A stretch of DNA of 9,868 bases from Anaerolineaceae bacterium (GCA_003542325.1 DPKV01000100.1:1-9868); one strand, 5' to 3'; shown: positions 1 to 6,260, numbered from the stretch's first letter. Numbers and translations are program-made. The notes: generated from the letters alone by a model not told the origin.

Positions 1-93
1 ATTCTGACTCAAATAAGGGTCCACAAGGAGGGTAAACCCTTCTGTTTTTAGTCTCAATACGGCATGCCCAAGCCAGGAAATTTCAAAAGACAT
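1..93 (-). CDS. Metallo-beta-lactamase-fold hydrolase, N-terminal fragment (cut by window edge)
   Basis: Reading the minus strand from the ATG at 93-91 gives 31 codons open to the window edge. The protein begins MSFEISWLGHAVLRLKT and continues to a LLVDPYLS segment. A WLGHA motif after the first strand, followed by an (I/V)DP(Y/F)LS turn about 15 residues later, is the usual N-terminus of UlaG/UPF0173-type metal-dependent hydrolases. The metal-binding HxHxDH motif would lie beyond the edge and is not visible. An AAGGAG ribosome-binding site sits 4 bases before the ATG, and a TATAAT promoter box lies about 40 bases upstream. The substrate cannot be told; family members act on varied phosphodiester, lactone or ester substrates. 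The family call rests only on these 31 residues. Confidence 0.72.
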   Translation of the reverse strand, partial: MSFEISWLGHAVLRLKTEGFTLLVDPYLSQN

Positions 94-130
94 CGGACTC
101 CTTCCACTCCAAATAATGATCCATGACTTA

Positions 131-159
131 ATTATACAACCTGACCTGCTTAATTTGAA
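131..159 (-). promoter_or_regulatory. Sigma-70-type promoter of the metallo-beta-lactamase-fold gene
   Basis: On the minus strand there is a perfect TATAAT (131-136), a 17-base spacer and a TTCAAA -35 box (154-159, four of six consensus bases). Transcription would start near 124, giving a leader of about 31 bases that includes the AAGGAG ribosome-binding site. Confidence 0.6.
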
Positions 160-173
160 TTTGTCCTGACCTG
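140..173 (-). repeat. Two direct copies of CCTGACCTG around a promoter
   Basis: CCTGACCTG (CAGGTCAGG on the minus strand) occurs at 140-148 and again at 165-173, spaced exactly 25 bases apart. The first copy lies in the spacer between -10 and -35 of the promoter at 131-159, and the second lies just upstream of its -35 box. That placement fits a repressor or activator operator, but this is inference. A third copy is at 668-676. Confidence 0.4.
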
Positions 174-195
174 GCTTTCCCCAACCGATCATCCT

Positions 196-600
196 TCAAT
201 CCTTATCGGCGATTTCCCAATGCAGGTCAAAGCCGCCCTTGGTCGAATCCCCCTTCACCACTAACCGATATGAACCCTCAATTACGGCTGTGACGGAAGC
301 ACTTCCCGTGCTGCTCTCGTTAAAGCTGTCTTCCCAAACCACCGTCCGATCAGGATCAACAATTTGCACAGATAAACTCCCCGTGATGATCTCCAGATCG
401 TATGCCAGGGTCATCATTTCTCCGGCAGCCAGGTCTACTGCCATGCCGCTCTGTCCATCGAATAACGCATAAGTCGCCCGCATCCGGTCACTATAGGTCA
501 CTTCCACCCTGCCTTGCCGGTAATTGCATGCTGTCAGAACCGCCAATAAACCAACCATAACAACAAACTGAATTCGCCATGACCTTCTGGAATACACCAT
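196..600 (-). CDS. Small lipoprotein with a beta-rich domain
   Basis: This encodes a 134-residue protein with no family I can name with certainty. Residues 1-25 form a lipoprotein signal: basic SRRSWR start, hydrophobic stretch, then the lipobox LTAC with Cys25, so the mature protein should be anchored on the outer face of the membrane. The remaining 110 residues alternate hydrophobic and polar residues in short strands and end with GSYRLVVKGDSTKGGFDLHW, a pattern like pre-peptidase C-terminal or other beta-sandwich domains. I chose the ATG at 600-598 because an AAGGAGG ribosome-binding site lies 8 bases before it and the signal peptide then has normal length. Longer in-frame starts at 651 (ATG) and 666 (TTG) would add a non-signal-like extension. 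It is followed 102 bases later by the same-strand hydrolase gene, which has its own promoter. Confidence 0.75.
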   Translation of the reverse strand: MVYSRRSWRIQFVVMVGLLAVLTACNYRQGRVEVTYSDRMRATYALFDGQSGMAVDLAAGEMMTLAYDLEIITGSLSVQIVDPDRTVVWEDSFNESSTGSASVTAVIEGSYRLVVKGDSTKGGFDLHWEIADKD

Positions 601-667
601 TTCCTGGTCCTCCTTACTTAATAGCCTAGCAGCAAATCCACCTGTTGGCATCCTCCTTTCTGACAAT

Positions 668-676
668 CCTGACCTG
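668..676 (-). repeat. Third CCTGACCTG copy, upstream of the small lipoprotein gene
   Basis: This is the same nine bases as at 140-148 and 165-173, here 68 bases before the chosen start of the lipoprotein gene. On the minus strand it reads CAGGTCAGGATTG, sharing extra bases with the 165-173 copy (CAGGTCAGGACAA). It may be a shared regulatory site for the two leftmost genes. I found no convincing -10/-35 pair next to it. Confidence 0.3.
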
Positions 677-745
677 ACTCATGGCGGGTATATGGAATAG
701 CCATTCGACCAGGTATTAATTTCCACTACCTGAAACTGGCGAGTG

Positions 746-754
746 TGCTAAAAT
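746..754 (+). promoter_or_regulatory. Extended -10 promoter candidate for the PLP enzyme gene
   Basis: TGCTAAAAT carries the TGn extension followed by TAAAAT (five of six -10 bases). No good -35 box lies 17 bases upstream, as is common for extended -10 promoters. The predicted start near 761 would give a leader of about 73 bases before the ATG at 834. Confidence 0.35.
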
Positions 755-833
755 TCCCTAAAGTTTTTTCAGGTTTATCCGCCACCAGTATCGGCGTTTT
801 ATATTTATTTTGAGGTTCTTTAAGGAGAACGCC

Positions 834-2069
834 ATGAAATTCCTGCCCAGCCAATATCAAGGCTTATCCACCTTCCTGACCCATTACACCGAAGGGGAAA
901 ACCCGGAGCATGCCCACCTGCCTCCAATCTACCAAAACTCCGTTTTCACTTTCGATGACACCGAGTCGGGGGCCTCAATCGCCAGCGGTGAGCGGCCCGG
1001 TTATTATTACACCCGCCTGAATAACCCCAACCACCAGCAATTGGCCCGGAAACTCGCTGCCCTGGAAGCCTGGGACCTGATCCGGCAAGATCCTGAAACT
1101 GCCCCGGAAGAGATCTGCGGCGGGCTTGTTTTTGCTTCCGGTATGGCCGCTGTCACCGCCGCCATTTTGGCCTGTGTGCAGGCCGGTGAAACAGTGCTGA
1201 CCCAGGCTGCCCTGTATGATGGGACTTACCTCTTCCTGAAGAACCTCGCCCCGCGATACGGCATCCATGTGGTCTGGGTCACGGAAAATACCCCCACAGG
1301 CTGGAAAGAAGCCTTTGACGCCCATCCGGAAGCCAGGCTGGCCTATCTCGAAACGCCGGTCAACCCCACCCTGCGTCTGACCGATATCCGGGCTGTCTCT
1401 GAATTGGCGCATGCCCACGGCGCTCGGGTTGCCGTGGACAACACCTTCGCCACCCCTTTTTGCCAGCGGCCGATGACACTCGGCGCAGACCTCGTCGTCC
1501 ATTCAACCACCAAGTACATCTCCGGTCACGGCCAGGTCTTGGGCGGCGCATTGCTGACCACTGACCTGGAACTGCTGCACAACCAGCTCTATCAAATCTA
1601 TAAACTCATCGGCGGAACACCCAGCCCAATGGATACCTGGATGACCAATATCGGCCTGAAGACCCTCGAATTGCGGATGACGCGTCACTGCCGGAATGCG
1701 CTGCGTCTGGCCAAGGTCCTTGAAAAACAACCTGAGGTCAGCCGGGTGTACTACCCCGGTCTGACAAGTCACCCGGATCATCAACTGGCCCGGGTACAGA
1801 TGAATGACTACGGCGGAATGATTGCCTTTGAGTTGAAAGGTGGCTTGGAAGCCGGCGAATGGATGATGAACCATGTGAAAGTTGCCACCCTGGCAGTCAG
1901 CCTGGGTAACGTGGATACCCTCATCCAGCATCCCGCCAGCATGACTCATTGCAACACACCCCGCGACAAACGCCTGGCGGCCGGCATCACCGATGGTCTG
2001 GTCCGGCTTTCGGTCGGCATTGAAGATGGCAGCGACTTGATCCTGGACTTGCTGCAGGCAATGAGATAA
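834..2069 (+). CDS. Cys/Met metabolism PLP-dependent enzyme (methionine gamma-lyase-like transsulfuration family)
   Basis: This 411-residue cytoplasmic enzyme belongs to the transsulfuration family, which cleaves or builds C-S bonds of homocysteine, cystathionine, methionine or O-acylhomoserine. Visible family residues are the neighbour-subunit phosphate contact YTR (59-61), SGMAA (102-106), Tyr128 in LYDGTY for ring stacking, Asp202 in VDNTFATP binding the pyridine nitrogen, Lys227 in HSTTKYISGHG forming the Schiff base, the SLGNVDTLIQHPASMTH block (356-372), and Arg391 in GLVRLSVGIED for the substrate carboxylate. The TLIQHPASMTH wording is closest to methionine gamma-lyases. However, the catalytic Cys of those enzymes (in LYGCT) aligns with Gly130, so the reaction is uncertain; O-acetylhomoserine sulfhydrylase or cystathionine lyase remain possible. 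About ten extra residues (roughly 82-94) precede SGMAA. The ATG at 834 has AAGGAG 6 bases upstream; the TTG at 810 does not. The gene stands alone. Confidence 0.9.
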   Translation: MKFLPSQYQGLSTFLTHYTEGENPEHAHLPPIYQNSVFTFDDTESGASIASGERPGYYYTRLNNPNHQQLARKLAALEAWDLIRQDPETAPEEICGGLVFASGMAAVTAAILACVQAGETVLTQAALYDGTYLFLKNLAPRYGIHVVWVTENTPTGWKEAFDAHPEARLAYLETPVNPTLRLTDIRAVSELAHAHGARVAVDNTFATPFCQRPMTLGADLVVHSTTKYISGHGQVLGGALLTTDLELLHNQLYQIYKLIGGTPSPMDTWMTNIGLKTLELRMTRHCRNALRLAKVLEKQPEVSRVYYPGLTSHPDHQLARVQMNDYGGMIAFELKGGLEAGEWMMNHVKVATLAVSLGNVDTLIQHPASMTHCNTPRDKRLAAGITDGLVRLSVGIEDGSDLILDLLQAMR

Positions 2070-2100
2070 CAACCCCTCGATCCGGCTCTAAAGAGAATTA

Positions 2101-2171
2101 ACCACGAAGGACACAAAGAGCACAAAGGGTTTCCCAAATTTTCCTTCGTGTATCTTCGTGTCCTTTGTGGT
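2101..2171. repeat. Long imperfect inverted repeat between convergent genes
   Basis: The left arm at 2101-2128 begins ACCACGAAGGACACAAAG and the right arm at 2143-2171 ends CTTCGTGTCCTTTGTGGT. The outer 18 positions pair with two differences, and pairing continues inward (AGCACAAAGG against ATACACGAAGG) with a one-base bulge, leaving a loop of 14 bases. CCACGAAGGACAC-type sequences recur in intergenic regions of many environmental bacteria and often give spurious translated ORFs. The element lies between the stops at 2069 (plus) and 2244 (minus), so it could act as a two-way transcription barrier. It lacks a T-run on either side, so it is not a standard Rho-independent terminator. Confidence 0.8.
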
Positions 2172-2194
2172 AAGAAAATAATGGTGCGTACAAT

Positions 2195-2207
2195 CTCCCT
2201 TTGGGAG
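2195..2207. other. Small perfect hairpin CTCCC-TTT-GGGAG
   Basis: This is a five-base perfect stem with a three-base loop, 37 bases before the stop of the minus-strand kinase gene and downstream of the long inverted repeat. It may help end minus-strand transcripts, but no U-tract follows on either strand. It could also belong to the same dispersed intergenic element. Confidence 0.3.
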
Positions 2208-2243
2208 GCAGGCAAAGGCGCGGCACACTACATAAAGGTATCT

Positions 2244-3584
2244 CTAATACTCGTAAATACTCCCGCCGATGAACTCCCGGATCACCGAATTCTCCGGCAC
2301 AATCGAATCATCCGCGATCGGCACCAGAGATTTCATCAACGCATATACCCGGCTGGCTCGTTCAAAGGCATCCTTCCTGAGAGGATCGCCTTCATACTCC
2401 TTCGTCCAGCGCTCAAACTCAGTGAACAATTTCGCTTTATACATCGGCAATTCATAAGGCATGCCGCTGTTGACGATGTAATCGGTGGTGTTCACAAAGG
2501 GAATAATATTCCGCAGTTCGCTGGCCCGGACATAGTGCCAGTGCAGCAGGGTCTTGGTTGGATCGTACGCCCGGTGGGACGCATCCCTTAACATCCGGCG
2601 GATCAGGCGGATATCCGTCCAGCGCACATATCGCCCGTCCTGCCCTTTCAACTGCAGGAGGGGTTCGATGTACAACCGGAAAACCATCTCCTGGGGAATA
2701 TCCATCGTCATATCCGGATAAAGACCGTGCAGGCTGTCAATCAGGATCACATCGTTCTCTTCCAGTTTCATCGGGATTTGATCCGGTTGCCTGGTCCCGG
2801 TTTTGAAATCATAGAACGGGGTCTTCACTTCCTCACCGGCGAACAACCGTGTGAGATGCTTATTGATTAACGCCAGGTCCAAAGCCTGTGGGGTTTCAAA
2901 ATCATAATCCCCAAACTCGTCCTTGGGATGCATGGCGAGATCAAAGAAATAGTTGTCCACGTTCATTGTGACCAGTTTCATATTATGCCGGGCCAAACGC
3001 TCTCCCAGCTTGATGGTCGTCGTGGTCTTCCCTGAAGATGAGGGGCCGGCAATGATCACCATCCGTACTTCGCCTTTGCGCTTGGCAACCTGGTTCGCCG
3101 CGTTTTCCACATCCTCATTATAGAAAGCCTCGGAGACACCGATGATTTCCGATAGTTCCCCCCGTTCAATGCGAGCGTTCAGACGCTCAACGGTGTGGAA
3201 GTCATGCTCAACCGTCCAATCCAATACCCTCCAGAGTTTTGACCAGGGAATATTGGTCGATGGCTGGGCGTCCCGCTCCGCGCGCTGCTCCCGCAGCCGG
3301 GCGCGCTCCGCACGATAGAGAATGTAGGCTTTAGCAACCCGGGCATGCCCTTCCTCGATCAGGACCTTCTCAACAGCGTCCTGAATCTGCTCCACGGTTG
3401 GGACCTCGCCATCCGGTGTTTGTGTTTCCAATACCCTGATAACATATTCCGTCAGTTTTTCGGCTGTCCGCTTATCCCGACCGCCAACCGCAACCGCCGC
3501 GCGATAGATGGCGTTCGTAACGCGCTGTGGGGTAAAAGGAACAATCGATCCATCACGTTTCTTCACCGATTCAAATTTGGACAT
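2244..3584 (-). CDS. Uridine kinase-family nucleoside kinase with N-terminal ATP cone
   Basis: This 446-residue cytoplasmic protein has three parts. Residues 1-92 form an ATP cone (KKRDGSIVPFTPQRVTNAIYRAA..., then EKVLIEEGHARVAKAYILYR), the nucleotide-sensing module known from NrdR and ribonucleotide reductases. Residues 120-170 form the linker typical of long uridine-kinase homologues (VERLNARIERGELSEIIGVS). From 175 comes the kinase itself: P-loop GPSSSGKTT (180-188), substrate loop VDNYFFD with Asp210, PKDEFGDYDFETPQA (220-234), TPFYDFKTGTR (255-265) and the Walker-B-like DSLHGLYP (283-290). The expected activity is ATP-dependent phosphorylation of uridine, cytidine or a related nucleoside, with the cone as an allosteric gate; both are inferred from family. 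Many relatives carry a TGS domain where the cone is. The ATG at 3584 has AAGGAG 5 bases upstream and a TATAAT promoter. Confidence 0.9.
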   Translation of the reverse strand: MSKFESVKKRDGSIVPFTPQRVTNAIYRAAVAVGGRDKRTAEKLTEYVIRVLETQTPDGEVPTVEQIQDAVEKVLIEEGHARVAKAYILYRAERARLREQRAERDAQPSTNIPWSKLWRVLDWTVEHDFHTVERLNARIERGELSEIIGVSEAFYNEDVENAANQVAKRKGEVRMVIIAGPSSSGKTTTTIKLGERLARHNMKLVTMNVDNYFFDLAMHPKDEFGDYDFETPQALDLALINKHLTRLFAGEEVKTPFYDFKTGTRQPDQIPMKLEENDVILIDSLHGLYPDMTMDIPQEMVFRLYIEPLLQLKGQDGRYVRWTDIRLIRRMLRDASHRAYDPTKTLLHWHYVRASELRNIIPFVNTTDYIVNSGMPYELPMYKAKLFTEFERWTKEYEGDPLRKDAFERASRVYALMKSLVPIADDSIVPENSVIREFIGGSIYEY

Positions 3585-3637
3585 TTCGGCTCCTTTTGAA
3601 ATTATCCTTCACCAATAATGAAATCGCAATTGAATTA

Positions 3638-3666
3638 ATTATAACGAATGTTAAAGAATAAACCAA
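3638..3666 (-). promoter_or_regulatory. Sigma-70-type promoter of the ATP-cone kinase gene
   Basis: On the minus strand a perfect TATAAT (3638-3643) lies 17 bases from a TTGGTT -35 box (3661-3666). The predicted transcription start near 3631 gives a leader of about 47 bases. Confidence 0.6.
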
Positions 3667-3787
3667 ATCGCACCTAAGGACGTAAATAGCAGGCCGGTTT
3701 CTTTGGGCAGGTCGGATTGACTTTGCATCCCGCTGTATGTTAAGCTGGATTCAGCACCAATCCCTCCCACCACTTCCTTTGTTGCCC

Positions 3788-3809
3788 GGAACGATTCGCT
3801 TCCTTTTTT
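3788..3809 (+). terminator. Hairpin plus T6 run in the leader region of the Asp-box lipoprotein
   Basis: GGAACG (3788-3793) can pair with CGCTTCC (3797-3803, one bulged base) around an ATT loop, and six T follow directly (3804-3809). The shape is that of a weak intrinsic terminator on the plus strand. No plus-strand gene precedes it within the intergenic stretch 3585-3862, so if real it would act as an attenuator for the gene at 3863 or end a short RNA. The stem is short. Confidence 0.3.
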
Positions 3810-3811
3810 CG

Positions 3812-3841
3812 TTTAATGGATTGCGAGGCAATATTTACTAT
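3812..3841 (+). promoter_or_regulatory. Weak promoter candidate for the Asp-box lipoprotein
   Basis: TACTAT (3836-3841) is four to five of six matches to a -10 box and lies 18 bases after TTTAAT (3812-3817). The start near 3848 would keep the GGAG ribosome-binding site at 3853 in the transcript. A second TAAAAT at 3845-3850 after TTGCGA (3821-3826) would start transcription too late for that. Confidence 0.25.
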
Positions 3842-3862
3842 TTCTAAAATTTGGAGTTAATT

Positions 3863-5134
3863 ATGAAACAGAAACTCGTTTTATATCTGACCCTTTTATC
3901 GCTTGCCCTGGCTGCCATGGCCTGCCAATTCCCATGGGAGGCAACGCCCACCGCCACAGCAACCGAGCCCCCCGGCGAAACGCCGGAGACACCGACAGAG
4001 ACCGTCACTCAAACAGAGCTCCCCATCACACCAACCGAGACGGCAACGGCCACCCTGACCGAAACGCCGACTGAAGAGCCTGCGCCTGCTTTACCGGTCT
4101 TTCCCAACCCTGTGATTTTTGATTTCTCTTTCTTCACACCGACAAAAGGCTGGGCGGTCACTCAGGATGGAAACCATCTGCTGATCACTGTGGATGGTGG
4201 CACTAACTGGCTGGACGCAACACCCGCAGACCTTTCCCCCTTGCCTGCCGGAGTCTCCACCCTTAGCCTCAATCCTTTCTATCTGGATGAGAACACAGCC
4301 TGGTTCACCCCCGGCAATCCCGGCGGCGCAGCCGGTCGAATTTATCAAACCCAGGACAGCGGTGTGAGTTGGTCGGTCACACCTGTGCCCTTCAACAATG
4401 CCCGCTATTTCTTCCTGAACCTGACGTCAGGATATGCTCTCGTAGACCTTGGCGCTGGCGCAGGTTCTCATTATGTCGCCCTTTACCAGACGGTCGACGG
4501 TGGTGCAAACTGGACGCAGGTTTTCACTCACGAACCCGGTGAATCCAAATCACTCCCGGAAAGCGGTTCTAAGAGCGGCCTTGCTTTTCTGGATCTCAAC
4601 CAGGGCTGGATTGGCGGCAACAATCCGATGACAGATTATTTCTACCTGTTCACAACCGCTGATGGTGGTGTAACCTGGGCACATGAAACCGATATTTCTC
4701 TGCCCGCAGCCTACGCCGGCAGTTTCCTTGAAACCTGGCCGCCTTACTTCATGAGTAATACCGTTGCCTATCTGCCTGTCCGGGCGCTCACATCCGGGAG
4801 TGATAATTTTCTCCTGGTCTATCGCAGCGACGATAGCGGTCAGACCTGGACCTTCCAGAGTGCCATCCCCGAAGGGCGCGTGGTGGACTTCACAATGACG
4901 GATACCGTGTGGGCTGGCGGCGGAACGGCTTTGTTGAAGACAACCGACGGCGGCAGCACCTGGACAGCACCCGCCATGGCCGGGATCCCGCCGGCGGACT
5001 TCATTCTGAACCTGGACTTCGTTGACGACCTGAACGGCTGGGCGCTGACCACCCCGGATGATTACACCTGGGTTCCCCTCAGACTATTCCATACCACGGA
5101 TGGCGGAGCGACCTGGACGCAATTGCTGCCCTGA
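3863..5134 (+). CDS. Lipoprotein with seven Asp-box (BNR) repeats, predicted beta-propeller
   Basis: This 423-residue exported protein starts with a signal peptide (MKQKLVLYLTLLSLALAAMA) and Cys21 as the lipid-attachment site. The lipobox AMAC is slightly unusual at the -3 and -2 positions. A Thr/Pro/Glu-rich linker covers about 27-78. The rest carries seven Asp-box motifs, (S/T)xDxGxxW: 109-116, 163-170, 210-217, 265-272, 322-329, 360-367 and 411-418, most preceded by a GW/AW/VW strand. This matches the BNR or Ycf48/HCF136 type of seven-bladed propeller. No sialidase catalytic Arg triad or RIP motif is evident, so a binding or assembly role is more likely than hydrolysis; the partner is unknown. 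The start at 3863 has GGAG 6 bases upstream; the in-frame TTG at 3851 overlaps that site. A lipoprotein metallophosphoesterase follows 109 bases downstream on the same strand. Confidence 0.85.
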   Translation: MKQKLVLYLTLLSLALAAMACQFPWEATPTATATEPPGETPETPTETVTQTELPITPTETATATLTETPTEEPAPALPVFPNPVIFDFSFFTPTKGWAVTQDGNHLLITVDGGTNWLDATPADLSPLPAGVSTLSLNPFYLDENTAWFTPGNPGGAAGRIYQTQDSGVSWSVTPVPFNNARYFFLNLTSGYALVDLGAGAGSHYVALYQTVDGGANWTQVFTHEPGESKSLPESGSKSGLAFLDLNQGWIGGNNPMTDYFYLFTTADGGVTWAHETDISLPAAYAGSFLETWPPYFMSNTVAYLPVRALTSGSDNFLLVYRSDDSGQTWTFQSAIPEGRVVDFTMTDTVWAGGGTALLKTTDGGSTWTAPAMAGIPPADFILNLDFVDDLNGWALTTPDDYTWVPLRLFHTTDGGATWTQLLP

Positions 5135-5156
5135 ACAAAATAGATCGATAAAATAT

Positions 5157-5203
5157 CCATCCCACAATACTCCAAAGTTAGCGGTAACGTGGGACGGTCT
5201 TTT
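5157..5203 (+). terminator. Possible terminator after the Asp-box lipoprotein gene
   Basis: CCATCCCAC (5157-5165) pairs with GTGGGACGG (5189-5197) with one mismatch, and the enclosed bases contain a second small stem, GTTA-GCGG-TAAC. A T-rich stretch (TCTTTT) follows. The large loop and imperfect U-tract make it a weak candidate. If it works, the next gene needs its own promoter. Confidence 0.35.
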
Positions 5204-5231
5204 GATTCCTTTTCGAATTTTCTACGCGAGG

Positions 5232-5237
5232 TATAAT
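5232..5237 (+). promoter_or_regulatory. TATAAT box directly before the metallophosphoesterase start
   Basis: A perfect TATAAT ends only 6 bases before the ATG at 5244, so the predicted transcription start falls on the start codon. The -35 region is poor (TTTTCG at 5210-5215, spacer 16). The box overlaps a GAGG at 5228-5231, leaving open whether the sequence works as promoter, ribosome-binding site or both. Confidence 0.45.
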
Positions 5238-5243
5238 GCCGCG

Positions 5244-6260
5244 ATGAAAAATTTACTGGTAGTGGCAAGCCTGACATTACTCATCCTGACCGCCTGCACT
5301 CCTGGGACCGTTTCTCCCACTGCCACGATCCAACCAACTAAAACACAGCCAGCGCTGCCCACCATCACTGCCACACTCGATCCCACTGCAATACCCACGA
5401 CCTCACCTGGGCCCGAACCTGCCTTCAGCTTTGCCGTGACGACAGATATGTCCGTCGTCTCAGCCCCGGAATACATCGATTATCCCAATTTCTTCGCGGC
5501 TTTGCTCGGATACCTGGAGCAGTCCGGCCCGGGGGACTTTATGGTCAGTCCGGGGGACATCATCCCCGCCGAAGGCACGGATTGGACGATTGATCAGGTC
5601 CTGGGAAAAGACTATCTGTGGTTCCCCATACCGGGCAATCACGACTTTGACAAGGCCGAGATCTCTTTCCTGCAAAATTACAATTACGACCCCAACGGCC
5701 CGGCCGAACCCAACGTTGTCAACCAGGGACCGGATTCCTGTCCCCATACCACCTACAGCTTCGATTATCAAAACAGCCACTTCGTCGCCCTGAACGTGTA
5801 TTGCACCGAAGACAGCCCCTGGGGTATCGATGGAAGCATCACGGATACGCTCTACAATTGGTTGGCGGCAGACCTGGCTGCGACCGACAAAACTCACATC
5901 TTTGTGTTCGGGCACGAGCCCGCCTTCCCCCAACCGGACGACCAGACAGGCCTCACCAGCCATTACCATGAAAGTCTGGACCAGTACCCGGATGCCCGGG
6001 ACCGATTTTGGGCGCTGCTTCAGGAATATGGGGTTCGAGCGTATATCTGCGGGCATACCCACAATTACAGTGCGGTTCAGATTGACGGCGTCTGGCAGAT
6101 CGAGGCCGGTCAGGCGATGGGAGTCAGGGCTGCACCTTCGCCGGGGACGTATCTGCTGGTCACTATCGAGGGGGAAAAAGTTACCGTTGTGACTTATCGC
6201 GGAGAAGCCGGCCCGGGATTTGGCTACCTTCTTTTTGAGGAAATTCAAATTTCCCCTTGA
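5244..6260 (+). CDS. Lipoprotein metallophosphoesterase (calcineurin-like)
   Basis: This 338-residue exported protein has a short signal peptide with lipobox LTAC (Cys18), then a Thr/Pro-rich linker to about 58 and a calcineurin-like phosphoesterase domain. Visible metal-ligand motifs are Asp68 (TTDMS), GD at 104-105 (SPGDIIP), GNHD at 131-134, GHE at 223-225 and GHTHN at 270-274. Motif I is normally DxH; here the His position is Ser70, so the first metal site is altered. The fold and remaining ligands suggest hydrolysis of a phosphomonoester or phosphodiester outside the membrane; the substrate is unknown. The start is fixed by the signal peptide: no other in-frame Met gives one, and upstream in-frame codons run into the preceding gene. 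No ribosome-binding site lies at normal distance. It ends 20 bases from the stop of a convergent gene. Confidence 0.87.
   Translation: MKNLLVVASLTLLILTACTPGTVSPTATIQPTKTQPALPTITATLDPTAIPTTSPGPEPAFSFAVTTDMSVVSAPEYIDYPNFFAALLGYLEQSGPGDFMVSPGDIIPAEGTDWTIDQVLGKDYLWFPIPGNHDFDKAEISFLQNYNYDPNGPAEPNVVNQGPDSCPHTTYSFDYQNSHFVALNVYCTEDSPWGIDGSITDTLYNWLAADLAATDKTHIFVFGHEPAFPQPDDQTGLTSHYHESLDQYPDARDRFWALLQEYGVRAYICGHTHNYSAVQIDGVWQIEAGQAMGVRAAPSPGTYLLVTIEGEKVTVVTYRGEAGPGFGYLLFEEIQISP

Noticed and set aside
601..666. A longer start for the small lipoprotein (ATG at 651 or TTG at 666)
   Set aside because: The AGGAGG before the ATG at 651 touches the start codon, leaving no spacing, and the extension would put polar residues in front of a normal lipoprotein signal. 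The ATG at 600 has ideal spacing from AAGGAGG.
1946..2591. Open frames on both strands through the inverted repeat at 2101-2171
   Set aside because: Their translations come from the repeat itself and from the flanking genes read in other frames. They lack ribosome-binding sites and overlap real genes, and repeats of this type are a known source of spurious ORFs.
3926..4110. The repetitive ACC/CCG/GAG stretch as a tandem DNA repeat or CRISPR-like array
   Set aside because: It is a coding Thr/Pro/Glu linker after a lipobox with no regular repeat unit. The second lipoprotein (5300-5410) has the same kind of linker.
5058..5243. An upstream extension of the metallophosphoesterase reading frame
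   Set aside because: It overlaps the end of the Asp-box lipoprotein gene, gives unrelated sequence, and would bury the signal peptide that begins at the ATG at 5244.
5460..6248. A 262-codon open frame on the minus strand
   Set aside because: It lies wholly opposite the metallophosphoesterase gene, whose signal peptide and metal motifs are clear, and its own translation shows no recognisable domain or start signal.
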